Shown here piece after piece: positions 43,367 to 52,169 of a stretch of DNA of 64,000 nt. This stretch comes from Streptomyces sp. SKN60 (GTDB lineage Bacteria > Actinomycetota > Actinomycetes > Streptomycetales > Streptomycetaceae), in contig NZ_JAHTMW010000025.1 of the NCBI RefSeq assembly GCF_026236535.1, positions 41,156 to 105,155 of the forward strand, given 5' to 3'. The position numbers and the translations under genes are program-made. The notes below the pieces were generated by a model. The model was not told the origin of the DNA. It saw nothing but the letters and a program-made list of their open reading frames with translations, and did no database searches. Position 1 is the stretch's first letter; the number at the start of each line of letters is the position of its first letter.

Positions 43367-43870
43367 ATGACCACTTCCAACGTCGCGGCCAAGGCGCACA
43401 GCGCCCATTCGATGGGGACGCTCACCGTCATCTCGTGGACCCTCGGCCCCACCGACGACATGCCCGCCACCCCCTTTCTGATGGTGTATTCGCTCGGGGA
43501 CGGCCAGCACGGCCCGGAGGCCGTCGAGGCGGAGCTGCGGACGACCCTGGAGGACATGGGCGTGCAGATCGGCGGCATCGTCGTCGACGCCGGCCAGGAC
43601 CGCGGGGTCGGCGCGCATCTGCTCGTCGAGGCGGGGCGGGCCGTGCTGACCCTGCCGTTCATGAACGCGCAGTGCCTGGTGCCGCCGGAGTGGCAGGCGG
43701 CGGCGTACGAGACGGGCCACGTCATCGTGAAGATCCCGGTCGTGCCGTGGCCGGACGCGCGGCCGGGCGTGCCGGTCACCGAGGACGGACTGAAGGCCTT
43801 CCTCATGGACGACCACGTCGTGCGGAACTCGGGTCTCATCGCCGTGCCGGTGAGCCGGATCCAGGGCTGA
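43367..43870 (+). CDS. DUF5949 family protein
   Basis: A 167-residue soluble protein of a Streptomyces-restricted family (DUF5949), beginning AHSMGTLTVISWTLGPTDDMP and ending NSGLIAVPVSRI. It has no signal peptide or membrane helix and one cysteine. Function is unknown. The ribosome site before the ATG at 43367 is weak. It precedes the VKOR gene by 19 bp and the second GH26-like gene by one more, so the three form a likely operon, divergent from melC1. Confidence 0.82.
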   Translation: MTTSNVAAKAHSAHSMGTLTVISWTLGPTDDMPATPFLMVYSLGDGQHGPEAVEAELRTTLEDMGVQIGGIVVDAGQDRGVGAHLLVEAGRAVLTLPFMNAQCLVPPEWQAAAYETGHVIVKIPVVPWPDARPGVPVTEDGLKAFLMDDHVVRNSGLIAVPVSRIQG

Positions 43871-43889
43871 GCGGACAGGGGGCGCGCTC

Positions 43890-44546
43890 ATGGCGACGGT
43901 GAACGCACACCGCGGGACCGGGGTCCCCGGTCAGCGGCAGCAGGAGGAGACCGAGCGGGCGGGCGGAGCGGGGACCGGCGCGAGCCGGGCCTTCGCCTGG
44001 ATGCTCATGGTGACCGGTGCGGCGGGTGTGCTCGCCGGCTGGGTCATCACCATCGACAAGATCAAGCTGGCCGAGGACCCGGGCTTCCGGCCGGGGTGCA
44101 GCCTGAACCCGGTGATCTCCTGCGGCAGCGTGATGCAGAGCGAGCAGGCGGGCGTGTTCGGGTTCCCGAACCCGATGCTGGGCCTCATCACGTACGCCGT
44201 CGTCGTCGCCGTGGGCGCCGGGATCCTGGCCGGCGCCCGCTACCGGGGCTGGTTCTGGCTCGGGCTCAACGGCGGGATGCTGTTCGGCGTCGCCTTCTGC
44301 ACCTGGCTGATGCAGCAGTCGCTGTACCAGATCAACGCCCTGTGCCTGTGGTGCTCGCTGGCCTGGTGCGCGACGATCGTCATGTTCTGGTACACGACCG
44401 CGCACAACCTGCGGCACGGGTTCCTGCCCGCGCCCGCCGCCGTGAAGGGCTTCCTGACGGAGTTCACCTTCGCACTGCCGGTGCTGCACATCGGGATCAT
44501 CGGGATGCTGGTCCTGACCCGCTGGTGGGAGTTCTGGACGAGCTGA
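43890..44546 (+). CDS. VKOR-family disulfide-bond oxidase
   Basis: A 218-residue membrane protein with five predicted helices. It has the vitamin K epoxide reductase features: the loop cysteines (RPGCSLNPVISCGSVMQSEQ), FGFPNPMLGL and the redox centre CLWC (NALCLWCSLAWC). Bacterial VKOR reoxidises an exported thioredoxin-like partner with quinone and so drives disulfide formation outside the cell. No DsbA-like partner is fused or adjacent. Its position among genes for cysteine-paired exported proteins (chaplins, LPDTG protein, MelC1) is suggestive. Confidence 0.92.
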   Translation: MATVNAHRGTGVPGQRQQEETERAGGAGTGASRAFAWMLMVTGAAGVLAGWVITIDKIKLAEDPGFRPGCSLNPVISCGSVMQSEQAGVFGFPNPMLGLITYAVVVAVGAGILAGARYRGWFWLGLNGGMLFGVAFCTWLMQQSLYQINALCLWCSLAWCATIVMFWYTTAHNLRHGFLPAPAAVKGFLTEFTFALPVLHIGIIGMLVLTRWWEFWTS

Positions 44547-44547
44547 C

Positions 44548-45555
44548 GTGCGCTCCCTGACGATCTGGCCGCGAGTGGCGCTGACGGTGCTGCTCGCGGT
44601 CGTTCTCGTGTTCCTGCTGCCGTACGGGCGGCTCGCGCCGGACGGGCGGGCGCCGCTGGCGGAGCCCGTACCGCCGCGGGTGACCGTGCCGTCCGGTTTC
44701 TTCACCGGCTCTGACGAGGCCGGGGTGCGGCGGATCGCCGGCGTGGAGGAGTGGCTGGGCGGGGCGTCGCTGACCGTCGGGCACACCTATCTGCCGGGCG
44801 ACCGCTGGTCGAACATCGAGGGGCATCCGGCGCTGTTCGAGCCGTGGGCGCGGTGGAAGGCGGCGCGGCCGGGCCGGATGTTCGTGCTCAACGTGCCGCT
44901 GCTCGACCGCAACGAGGAGGGCCTGTCCGACGCGGAGGTGCGGGCGGGGCTGCGGCGCGGGGCGGCCGGGGAGTTCGACGGGCACTTCCGGACGCTGGGC
45001 GAACGCCTGGTGACGTACGGGCTCGCGGACGCGGTCCTGGTGCTCGGCTGGGAGATGAACGGCACCACGTACGCGCACCGCTGCGGGCCGGACCCGGAGC
45101 GCTGGAAGGCGTACTGGCGGCGGGTGGTGGCGGAGCTGCGGGCGGTGCCGGGGCAGCGGTTCCGCTTCGACTTCACGCCGAGCCGGGGTCTGGACGCGGT
45201 GCCCTGGCCGCGCTGCTACCCGGGCGACGACGTGGTGGACGTGATCGGCCTCGACGCGTACGACCAGCCGGCCGGTGTGTCGTTCGAGGAGCAGGTGACG
45301 GAGCCGTACGGGCTCGACTTCCACGTCCGGTTCGCGGCGGAGCACGGCAAGCCGGTGTCGTTCCCTGAGTGGGGGCTGTTCCGCAACGGGGACAATCCGG
45401 CGTACGTACGGGGGATGCTGGACTGGTTCGCGCGGCACCGGCCGCTCTACCAGACCTTCACCGACTACTGCCCGCACGGGGTGTGGGAGTGCGCGGCGAA
45501 CCCGGCGTCGGGCGAGGTGGTCAGGGGCGCGTTCGGAGCGTCAGCCCGGCCTTGA
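44548..45555 (+). CDS. GH26-like glycoside hydrolase, short paralogue
   Basis: A 335-residue protein with an N-terminal signal-anchor (VALTVLLAVVLVFLLPYG). The catalytic part closely follows the 22499 gene: VGHTYLPGDRWSNIEG, VLGWEMNGTTYAHRC (acid/base Glu), PGDDVVDVIGLDAYDQP and VSFPEWGLFRNGDNPAY (nucleophile Glu). It lacks the Pro-rich tail and C-terminal region. The GTG start is one base after the VKOR stop. The last 35 bp overlap the convergent TetR gene. It may act at the membrane on the same glycan as its secreted paralogue. Confidence 0.86.
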   Translation: MRSLTIWPRVALTVLLAVVLVFLLPYGRLAPDGRAPLAEPVPPRVTVPSGFFTGSDEAGVRRIAGVEEWLGGASLTVGHTYLPGDRWSNIEGHPALFEPWARWKAARPGRMFVLNVPLLDRNEEGLSDAEVRAGLRRGAAGEFDGHFRTLGERLVTYGLADAVLVLGWEMNGTTYAHRCGPDPERWKAYWRRVVAELRAVPGQRFRFDFTPSRGLDAVPWPRCYPGDDVVDVIGLDAYDQPAGVSFEEQVTEPYGLDFHVRFAAEHGKPVSFPEWGLFRNGDNPAYVRGMLDWFARHRPLYQTFTDYCPHGVWECAANPASGEVVRGAFGASARP

Positions 45556-46150
45556 GGGTCTCGACGGTCCGGTCGAGCAGCTCCACCAGGTCGTCGCCCC
45601 GGCCGTGCTCGGCCCAGTGCACGGTGGCCTCGCGCAGGGCACCGAGGACGGCCGCCGTGAAGACCCGTACCTCCAGGTCGTCGGGGGAGCGGCCGGTGCG
45701 CTCGGCGACGGCCCCGGAGAGCAGCCGCCCGGTCTGGGCCGTGGTCTCGGTGAGCCGGGCGCGCACGGCCGGGATCTCCACCATGAGCCGGGCCCGCAGC
45801 CGGGTCTCCGCGGGTTCCGCGGCGAGCGAGCCGGTGACGGCGTCCAGGACGACGGCCCGCAGCGAGTCGAGCGGCTCCTCACCGACCGGGCGGGCGCGCA
45901 GCCGTGCCAGGAGCAGTTCGTCCTGGTCGTCGGTGAGGACGATGTCCTCCCTCACCGGGAAGTACCGCACCACGGTGGACGGCGACACCTCGGCACCCGC
46001 GGCGATCGCCTCGACGGTGGCGGCCTCCCACCCCTGCTCGCCCGCGATCCGATAGGCGGCCCGGCGGATCGCGGCGCGGGTCTTCAGCTTCTTGCGCTCA
46101 CGCAGCGACGGGCGCTCGGGGGTCTCGGGGGTTTCCGCCATGGCGGACAT
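45521..46150 (-). CDS. TetR-family transcriptional regulator
   Basis: A 209-residue repressor. The N-terminal HTH reads RAAIRRAAYRIAGEQGWEAATVEAIAAGAEVSPSTVVRYFP, followed by VREDIVLTDDQDELLLARLRARP and an all-helical ligand domain. The start is probably the ATG at 46150; an ATG at 46141 and an open frame far upstream are alternatives. It lies 35 bp downstream of the hemolysin III gene and probably shares its transcript. It overlaps the end of the GH26-like gene by 35 bp. Target and ligand are unknown. Confidence 0.9.
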   Translation of the reverse strand: MSAMAETPETPERPSLRERKKLKTRAAIRRAAYRIAGEQGWEAATVEAIAAGAEVSPSTVVRYFPVREDIVLTDDQDELLLARLRARPVGEEPLDSLRAVVLDAVTGSLAAEPAETRLRARLMVEIPAVRARLTETTAQTGRLLSGAVAERTGRSPDDLEVRVFTAAVLGALREATVHWAEHGRGDDLVELLDRTVETLKAGLTLRTRP

Positions 46151-46185
46151 TGTGCCTGGCCAGGACGGGTGCCCGGGCGGGAGAG

Positions 46186-46878
46186 CTACGCGTGGCTGTA
46201 GGCGACCAGGGAGATGCCGACGTAGTGGACGATGAAGGCGGCGAGGGTGAAGGAGTGGAAGACCTCGTGGAAGCCGAACCAGCGGGGTGAGGGGTTCGGG
46301 CGCTTGATGCCGTAGATGACGCCGCCCGCGCTGTAGAGCAGGCCGCCGACGATCACCAGGACGAGGACGGCGATGCCGCCGGCCCGCATGAAGTCGGGGA
46401 GGAAGAAGACGGCGGCCCAGCCCATCGCGATGTAGCACGGGGTGTAGAGCCAGCGCGGGGCGCCGACCCAGAAGACCCGGAAGGCGATGCCGGCGGCGGC
46501 CGCGGCCCAGACCGCCCACATGAGGGGCCGTCCGGTGGAGTCGGGGAGGAGCAGCAGCGTCAGCGGGGTATAGGTGCCCGCGATGATCAGGAAGATATTG
46601 GCGTGGTCGAGGCGCCGGAGCACCGCCTCGCCGCGCGGACCCCAGTCGCCCCGGTGGTACAGCGCGCTGATGCCGAAGAGCAGGCAGGCCGTGAGGACGT
46701 AGACACCGCAGGCGATCCGGGCCCGCGGCGAGTCGGAGAGGGCGACCAGAACAAGCCCCGCGACGATCACCGCGGGGAACATTCCGGCGTGCAGCCAGCC
46801 TCGGAGTCTCGGCTTGAGCGGGAGCGGCAGCGCCGGGCGCTGCTCCATTGCGGTGAGGTCCGGCGAGGCTGCTGTCAT
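46186..46878 (-). CDS. Hemolysin III family (PAQR-type) membrane protein
   Basis: A 230-residue seven-helix membrane protein. The conserved zinc-site motifs are SALYHRGDWG, LRRLDHANIFLIIAGTYTP and FGFHEVFHSFTLAAF. Relatives are annotated hemolysin III or TrhA and have been linked to membrane fluidity control rather than toxicity. The ATG at 46878 faces pckG across a 205-bp divergent region. Confidence 0.92.
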   Translation of the reverse strand: MTAASPDLTAMEQRPALPLPLKPRLRGWLHAGMFPAVIVAGLVLVALSDSPRARIACGVYVLTACLLFGISALYHRGDWGPRGEAVLRRLDHANIFLIIAGTYTPLTLLLLPDSTGRPLMWAVWAAAAAGIAFRVFWVGAPRWLYTPCYIAMGWAAVFFLPDFMRAGGIAVLVLVIVGGLLYSAGGVIYGIKRPNPSPRWFGFHEVFHSFTLAAFIVHYVGISLVAYSHA

Positions 46879-47083
46879 GGCTCGCCATCGTACCTACGCC
46901 TCCGTAAGCCACGGATATGAGTGGTGATGCTCACGTGTGCGGCCCTCTGGACATATGGGCGCCGGCGTCGGATGATCAAATGAGTGCGGTCGGCACCGGA
47001 TGAGCGCCTACGACGCAACACACGCATCCGGGTCGCAGCCCCCAAGGGGCATACATCTAAAAACCCCTCTTCAAGGAGCAATC

Positions 47084-48907
47084 GTGGCGCGCGACAACGC
47101 GGCTCCCTCCACCGTCCCCACCCAGCACCAGGAGCTCGTCTCCTGGGTCAACGAGATCGCCGAGATCACCCAGCCCGACCGCGTCGTCTGGTGCGACGGG
47201 TCCGAGGCCGAGTACGACCGCCTCGCCGAGGAACTGGTCGCCAAGGGGACCTTCAAGAAGCTGGACCCGGTCAAGCGCCCGAACTCGTACTACGCCGCCT
47301 CCGACCCGACCGACGTCGCACGCGTCGAGGACCGGACCTTCATCTGCTCCGAGAAGGAGGAGGACGCGGGCCCGACGAACAACTGGATGGCCCCGGCCGA
47401 GATGCGCGAGCTCTTCGCCGGTGACAACGGCATCTTCCGCGGCTCCATGAAGGGCCGCACCATGTACGTCGTGCCCTTCTGCATGGGCCCGGTCGGCTCC
47501 CCGCTCTCCGCCATCGGCGTCGAGATCACCGACTCCGCGTACGTCGCCGTCTCCATGCGCACCATGACCCGCATGGGACAGGCCGTCCTCGACGAGCTCG
47601 GCACCGACGGCTTCTTCGTCAAGGCCGTGCACTCTGTCGGCGCCCCGCTGGAGGCGGGCCAGGAGGACGTGCCGTGGCCGTGCAGCACCACCAAGTACAT
47701 CTCGCACTTCCCCGAGAGCCGCGAGATCTGGTCCTACGGCTCCGGCTACGGCGGCAACGCCCTGCTCGGCAAGAAGTGCTACGCGCTGCGCATCGCCTCC
47801 GTCATGGCGCGTGACGAGGGCTGGCTCGCCGAGCACATGCTCATCCTCAAGCTCACCCCGCCGCAGGGCGAGTCCCGCTACGTCGCCGCCGCCTTCCCGT
47901 CGGCCTGCGGCAAGACGAACCTGTCGATGCTGGAGCCGACCGTCCCCGGCTGGACCGTCGAGACCATCGGCGACGACATCGCCTGGATGCGCTTCGGCGA
48001 GGACGGGCGCCTCTACGCGATCAACCCCGAGGCCGGCTTCTTCGGCGTCGCACCCGGCACCGGCGAGCACACCAACGCCAACGCCATCAAGACCCTCTGG
48101 GGCAACTCCGTCTTCACCAACGTCGCGCTCACCGACGACAACGACGTGTGGTGGGAGGGCCTCACCGAGGAGACCCCGGCGCACCTGACCGACTGGCGCG
48201 GCAACGACTGGACCCCGGAGTCCGAGACCCCGGCCGCCCACCCGAACTCGCGCTTCACGGTCCCGGCCTCGCAGTGCCCGATCATCGCGCCCGAGTGGGA
48301 GGACCCCAAGGGCGTCCCGATCTCCGCGATCCTCTTCGGCGGCCGCCGCGCCTCCGCCGTACCGCTGGTCACCGAGTCCTTCGACTGGAACCACGGCGTC
48401 TTCCTCGGCGCCAACGTGGCCTCCGAGAAGACCGCCGCCGCCGAGGGCAAGGTCGGCGAGCTGCGCCGCGACCCCTTCGCCATGCTGCCGTTCTGCGGCT
48501 ACAACATGGGCGACTACATGGCCCACTGGATCAAGGTCGGCGCGAACGCGGACGCCGCGAAGCTCCCGAAGATCTACTACGTGAACTGGTTCCGCAAGAA
48601 CGACGCGGGCAAGTTCGTGTGGCCCGGCTTCGGCGAGAACAGCCGCGTCCTGAAGTGGATCGTCGAGCGCCTCGACGGCAAGGCCGAGGGCGTCGAGACC
48701 CCCATCGGCATCCTGCCGACCAAGGACGCCCTGGACACCGACGGCCTCGAACTGGCCGACGAGGACCTGGACTTCCTGCTCACCGTCGACAAGGACGTCT
48801 GGCGCGAGGAGGCCGCCCTGGTCCCCGCCCACCTGGAGACCTTCGGCAGCCACACCCCGAAGGAGCTGTGGGACCAGTACAACAACCTGGTGAAGCGGCT
48901 GGGCTGA
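47084..48907 (+). CDS. pckG: Phosphoenolpyruvate carboxykinase (GTP)
   Basis: A 607-residue GTP-dependent PEPCK that converts oxaloacetate and GTP to PEP, CO2 and GDP in gluconeogenesis. It has the family length, the kinase-1 P-loop with the reactive cysteine (AAFPSACGKTNLSMLEP), and FGGRRASAVPLVTESFDW. The GTG at 47084 with AAGGAG 7 nt upstream gives the conserved start; the frame extends 28 codons further without similarity. The leader contains a short inverted repeat (AAGGGG and CCCCTCTT) before the ribosome site. Confidence 0.97.
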   Translation: MARDNAAPSTVPTQHQELVSWVNEIAEITQPDRVVWCDGSEAEYDRLAEELVAKGTFKKLDPVKRPNSYYAASDPTDVARVEDRTFICSEKEEDAGPTNNWMAPAEMRELFAGDNGIFRGSMKGRTMYVVPFCMGPVGSPLSAIGVEITDSAYVAVSMRTMTRMGQAVLDELGTDGFFVKAVHSVGAPLEAGQEDVPWPCSTTKYISHFPESREIWSYGSGYGGNALLGKKCYALRIASVMARDEGWLAEHMLILKLTPPQGESRYVAAAFPSACGKTNLSMLEPTVPGWTVETIGDDIAWMRFGEDGRLYAINPEAGFFGVAPGTGEHTNANAIKTLWGNSVFTNVALTDDNDVWWEGLTEETPAHLTDWRGNDWTPESETPAAHPNSRFTVPASQCPIIAPEWEDPKGVPISAILFGGRRASAVPLVTESFDWNHGVFLGANVASEKTAAAEGKVGELRRDPFAMLPFCGYNMGDYMAHWIKVGANADAAKLPKIYYVNWFRKNDAGKFVWPGFGENSRVLKWIVERLDGKAEGVETPIGILPTKDALDTDGLELADEDLDFLLTVDKDVWREEAALVPAHLETFGSHTPKELWDQYNNLVKRLG

Positions 48908-48993
48908 TCCCGCCGATCCCGTAGAGACTCGTGGCGGGTTGCCCCGATTTCCGCCCTGACCAGCTGGGGTCACGACGGCCCGTCACGACGCAT

Positions 48994-49030
48994 CCGGCCC
49001 CCGGAGCCCCCTCACGGCTCCGGGGGCCGG
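48994..49030. terminator. Terminator after pckG
   Basis: A perfect 15-bp stem (48994-49008 with 49016-49030) with a 7-nt loop between convergent genes. Confidence 0.9.
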
Positions 49031-49073
49031 CGCATGTCCGCCTCTACGGCATCTCCACGGCATCTCTCCGGCA

Positions 49074-49988
49074 TCACAGGATCGGCTGCGCGGCCTCCAC
49101 CGTCGCGATCGCCCGCCGGCAGGCGTCCCGGAACGGGATCAGCGCCGCACCCGGCTCGTCCCAGGTCTCGGCCCGCCGCGACCGGCTGGAGGCGTCCCCG
49201 AACAGGCTGGTGCGCAGCTCCGTCGTCAACTCCAGCTGCGCGCCCCGGCCCAGCATCGTGCGGTTGCACGGATTGAGCGGATGATCGCCGTTGAACTCCG
49301 TGAGCCCCGCTGCGTGCGCCGGGTCGAAGGCGTCGACCGCCGGGAATCCGGCCGCCGTCAGCTCGGCCACGAGCGCCGCCCGGAAGTCCGCGTTCAGCCC
49401 GCCGACCACCGCCATCCGCCTGTCCCCGTCCGCCGGCAACGGCAGCCCGAGCGAGTCGAAGGTGCAGCCGTGCAGGCTCAGTACGTTGAGGTGCCCGGCG
49501 GCCGTCGCCAGCGCCACGTGGTCGTCGCAGTGGCTCGCGGTGACATGCAGCGCCTCCTTGTTGCCGCTGCTCATCAGGCCCTCGAACATCCAGTAGTCAT
49601 GGGTCTCCGACAGGATCGGCGCGCCCTCGGGATCGCGCGGGCTGTAACCGGCGACGGCCAGGCACAGCTCGCTCGTACCGGTCTCGATGCCGCCGCCGTG
49701 CAGCGCCAGGACCGCCGTCCGCGGGAACGGGTACACCGTGTCCGGACGGGTGTCGGTCCGCTCGTGCCGCCGGTACCGGCGCCCGAAGGTCGTGCCCTCC
49801 TGGCCAGCCAGGGCCTGGTACAGGGCGGTGTTGGAGGCGTAGCGGTCGGCGGCCGCCGCCGGGGTCGCGGCGGCGAGCTGGGCGAGGACCGGGGCGCCCA
49901 CGGTGGCGGCGGCGAGGGCGGTCAGGACGGTACGGCGGGAGGCGCCGGGGCGCTGCGGAGATGTCATGCGCGGAACATAACCGATCAC
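49074..49988 (-). CDS. Exported poly-gamma-glutamate hydrolase-like protein
   Basis: About 304 residues with a Tat-like signal (GASRRTVLTALAAATVGAP). The mature part has FPRTAVLALHGGGIETGTSEL, YWMFEG, HVTASHCDDHVALA, VGGLNADF and FNGDHPLNPCNRT, matching the phage-type poly-gamma-glutamate hydrolase family (zinc amidohydrolases). The GTG at 49988 overlaps the upstream stop (GTGA) and has GGAGG 10 nt before it. The ATG at 49967 is the alternative. It is the last gene of the TelA operon. Confidence 0.82.
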   Translation of the reverse strand: MIGYVPRMTSPQRPGASRRTVLTALAAATVGAPVLAQLAAATPAAAADRYASNTALYQALAGQEGTTFGRRYRRHERTDTRPDTVYPFPRTAVLALHGGGIETGTSELCLAVAGYSPRDPEGAPILSETHDYWMFEGLMSSGNKEALHVTASHCDDHVALATAAGHLNVLSLHGCTFDSLGLPLPADGDRRMAVVGGLNADFRAALVAELTAAGFPAVDAFDPAHAAGLTEFNGDHPLNPCNRTMLGRGAQLELTTELRTSLFGDASSRSRRAETWDEPGAALIPFRDACRRAIATVEAAQPIL

Positions 49989-50575
49989 CGTCCGCGGTCC
50001 TCCAGATAACGCGTGTGCGTCTCCTGGCGCCGCGCCTCCGCCTCCCGCAGCGCGTCCGCGATCGCCGCCGCCTCCTCGTACAACGCCCCCAGCTGGCGCT
50101 CCAGATGCCGCTCCGGCGGCTCCGCGCCTGGCACCACCCGGTTCCACCAGCGGGTCCGTACGAAGGCGTCGACCGCCTCCGGCACGTCCTGCCGCACCGC
50201 GCGGCCGAGCACCCGCACATGCTCCGGGTCGCTCACCCAGCCCGGTTCGAGCAGCGCGCCGACCAGGGTGTCCAGCTCGGTCAGCCGGCCGTGGGCGGCG
50301 GGCGGCAGCTCCACCTCGGCGAGGTACGCGCGCAGCGTCGCCAGGTCCGTCCGCAGCGCGTCGAGCTGCTCGGCCGGCTCGGGGAACGCCGGGGCGGGCG
50401 GCCGCTCCGGCGGCGCGATCAGCGCCCCCGCCCCGTACAGACCCGCGACCACCACCGGCCACAGCGCGCCCGCGGCGCCGGTCAGGGTCAGCCCGAGCCC
50501 GGCCAGGCCGCACGCGCAGCCCACCAGGTTCTTGCGGGACTCCAGATAGCGCAGCGCGCTCCTACTGATAGCCAC
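49985..50575 (-). CDS. Membrane protein with two N-terminal helices and helical cytosolic domain
   Basis: A 196-residue protein. Two hydrophobic stretches (about 16-52) are followed by a helical domain (LDALRTDLATLRAYLAEVELPP onward) ending in a charged coiled-coil-like tail (EAAAIADALREAEARRQETHTRYLEDRGR). I do not recognise the family beyond its place in TelA/VWA operons. The ATG overlaps the VWA gene by 14 bp and the downstream gene by GTGA. Confidence 0.78.
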   Translation of the reverse strand: MAISRSALRYLESRKNLVGCACGLAGLGLTLTGAAGALWPVVVAGLYGAGALIAPPERPPAPAFPEPAEQLDALRTDLATLRAYLAEVELPPAAHGRLTELDTLVGALLEPGWVSDPEHVRVLGRAVRQDVPEAVDAFVRTRWWNRVVPGAEPPERHLERQLGALYEEAAAIADALREAEARRQETHTRYLEDRGR

Positions 50576-52169
50576 GGATCTCCTCGAAGGCCCCGTCGAG
50601 CGAGCCCTGGTGGGCGTCGAACAGCCGGCCGCCGGTGAGCTGCGCGATGTGGTCGAGCGCCGCCCGGTCGGAGTCGCCGAACAGGATCGGGAACACCGGG
50701 ATGCGCTGCTGCTCCGGGCCGAGGCCCCGGTAGAAGCCGTCGAAGGCGCCGGCCGGGTCGCCGTCGGTGTTGGCGCCGTCCGTCATCAGGACGATCGAGG
50801 TGAAGGTGTCCTCCGACGCGGTGCCCAGCTTCCCGTACGCCGCCTCCAGACTGGAGTAGACGGCCGTGCCGCCGGACGCCGACAGCCGGTTCGCGTCGGC
50901 GCGGATCGCGTCCAGGGCGGCCTTCGGCGCCGCCGGGTCCACCGTGTGCGTGGTGACCTCGGCCTCCTTCACCGAGGAGCCGAACGGCAGCAGCGTCACC
51001 TCCTCCCGGTCCCGGAAGTCCCCGGTCAGCTCCACCAGGGCCTTCTTCAGCCGGTCGAGCCGCTCGCCGTCCATCGAGCCCGAGGTGTCGAGCACGTACA
51101 CCGTCCGCGAGGGGCGGCGCAGCGTGTTGTCGTACGCGTCGAGCAGCCCGTCCGCCACCGACCGGCTGCCGGGGAACGGCAGTTCGCGGCGCGGGCCGGC
51201 CGCGAGCCGCGGCTCCGGCGCGACACCGGGCACGACCGGGCGGCGCAGGGTCCGCTCGGTGATCAGCCGCTGCGCGGCCGGGGTGCGCAGGTGCGAGGCG
51301 AGCCGGCGGGCCGCGTCCTTCGCCTCGGGCCGGGCGGCGGTCAGCGAGGTCAGCGGATAGTCGGCGGTCACCACCCCGTCGGCCGGGCGGATCACGGTCA
51401 GCCTCTGCGGCATCGACAGCAGCACCGACTCGTAGTTGACCAGCGCGTCGATGTCGGTACGGCGGGCGTACGCGGTGGCCAGCCAGCCGGAGGAGCCGGA
51501 GGTCAGCTTCTGCCCGGCGAAGAACTCCTTCAGCTTCGGGCTCGTCGCCTTCACATCGGCGTCGGTCAGCGCCGCCTGCGCGCCGGACAGGCCGGAGGCG
51601 ACCGAGACGAGCGCGGAGAAACCGGAGTTGGAGCGCAGCGGGTCCGTCATGCCGTAGGTCAGCTTCTTCTCGGCGACCGCCCGGTGGATCTGCGCCCAGG
51701 TGACCTTCTCCGGGTCCCAGCCGAGCCGGGCCACGGCCTCGGGCCGTACGCCGAAGGCCACCGGCGAGGTCATCACCGGTGTCTCGCCGGTGATCCGCTG
51801 GGCGACCTCGGGGCGGAGCCGCAGATAGTCGTTCGAGGACAGCCAGATCGCGTCGTACTGCTTGTCCGCCTCACCCGAGGCGATCCGCTCGACCGCGTCC
51901 AGGGTGCCGGCGTACGTGGGGCGCACGGTGACGCCGGTGGCCTTGCGGGCCTCCTCCAGGACCGGGGCCATGTCGGCGAGTTCCGAGGAGGCGAGGACCC
52001 GCAGGGTGCCGGGGCGGTACGCCAGGTCGTCGGTGCCGGAGCCCTTGTCGCCGCTCCCGCCTTCGTCGGAGGTGCAGCCGGTGACCGCGAGGGCCAGGGC
52101 GAGGGCGAGGGCCGCGAGCCGGCCCGTACGGACTCCTGCTCTGCCGACTCCTGTTGTAAGGGGTCTCAT
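50562..52169 (-). CDS. Lipoprotein with substrate-binding domain fused to VWA domain
   Basis: A 535-residue exported lipoprotein with lipobox LAVTGC near residue 31. The first half is a periplasmic-binding-protein fold (LRVLASSELADMAPVLEEARKATG, PVAFGVRPEA) and the second half a von Willebrand A domain with the MIDAS motif DTSGSMDG and MTDGANTDGD. VWA domains bind proteins through a metal, so this could couple solute sensing to a partner. The ATG at 52169 has GGAGG 6 nt upstream and overlaps the TelA stop (ATGA). Confidence 0.88.
   Translation of the reverse strand: MRPLTTGVGRAGVRTGRLAALALALALAVTGCTSDEGGSGDKGSGTDDLAYRPGTLRVLASSELADMAPVLEEARKATGVTVRPTYAGTLDAVERIASGEADKQYDAIWLSSNDYLRLRPEVAQRITGETPVMTSPVAFGVRPEAVARLGWDPEKVTWAQIHRAVAEKKLTYGMTDPLRSNSGFSALVSVASGLSGAQAALTDADVKATSPKLKEFFAGQKLTSGSSGWLATAYARRTDIDALVNYESVLLSMPQRLTVIRPADGVVTADYPLTSLTAARPEAKDAARRLASHLRTPAAQRLITERTLRRPVVPGVAPEPRLAAGPRRELPFPGSRSVADGLLDAYDNTLRRPSRTVYVLDTSGSMDGERLDRLKKALVELTGDFRDREEVTLLPFGSSVKEAEVTTHTVDPAAPKAALDAIRADANRLSASGGTAVYSSLEAAYGKLGTASEDTFTSIVLMTDGANTDGDPAGAFDGFYRGLGPEQQRIPVFPILFGDSDRAALDHIAQLTGGRLFDAHQGSLDGAFEEIRGYQ

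Noticed and set aside
46875..47081. 68-residue Arg-rich ORF between hemolysin III and pckG
   Set aside because: No ribosome site or plausible composition; it lies in the shared promoter region.
47057..48973. 638-residue minus-strand ORF opposite pckG
   Set aside because: High-GC shadow rich in Gly/Val/Ala/Asp; pckG is unmistakable.
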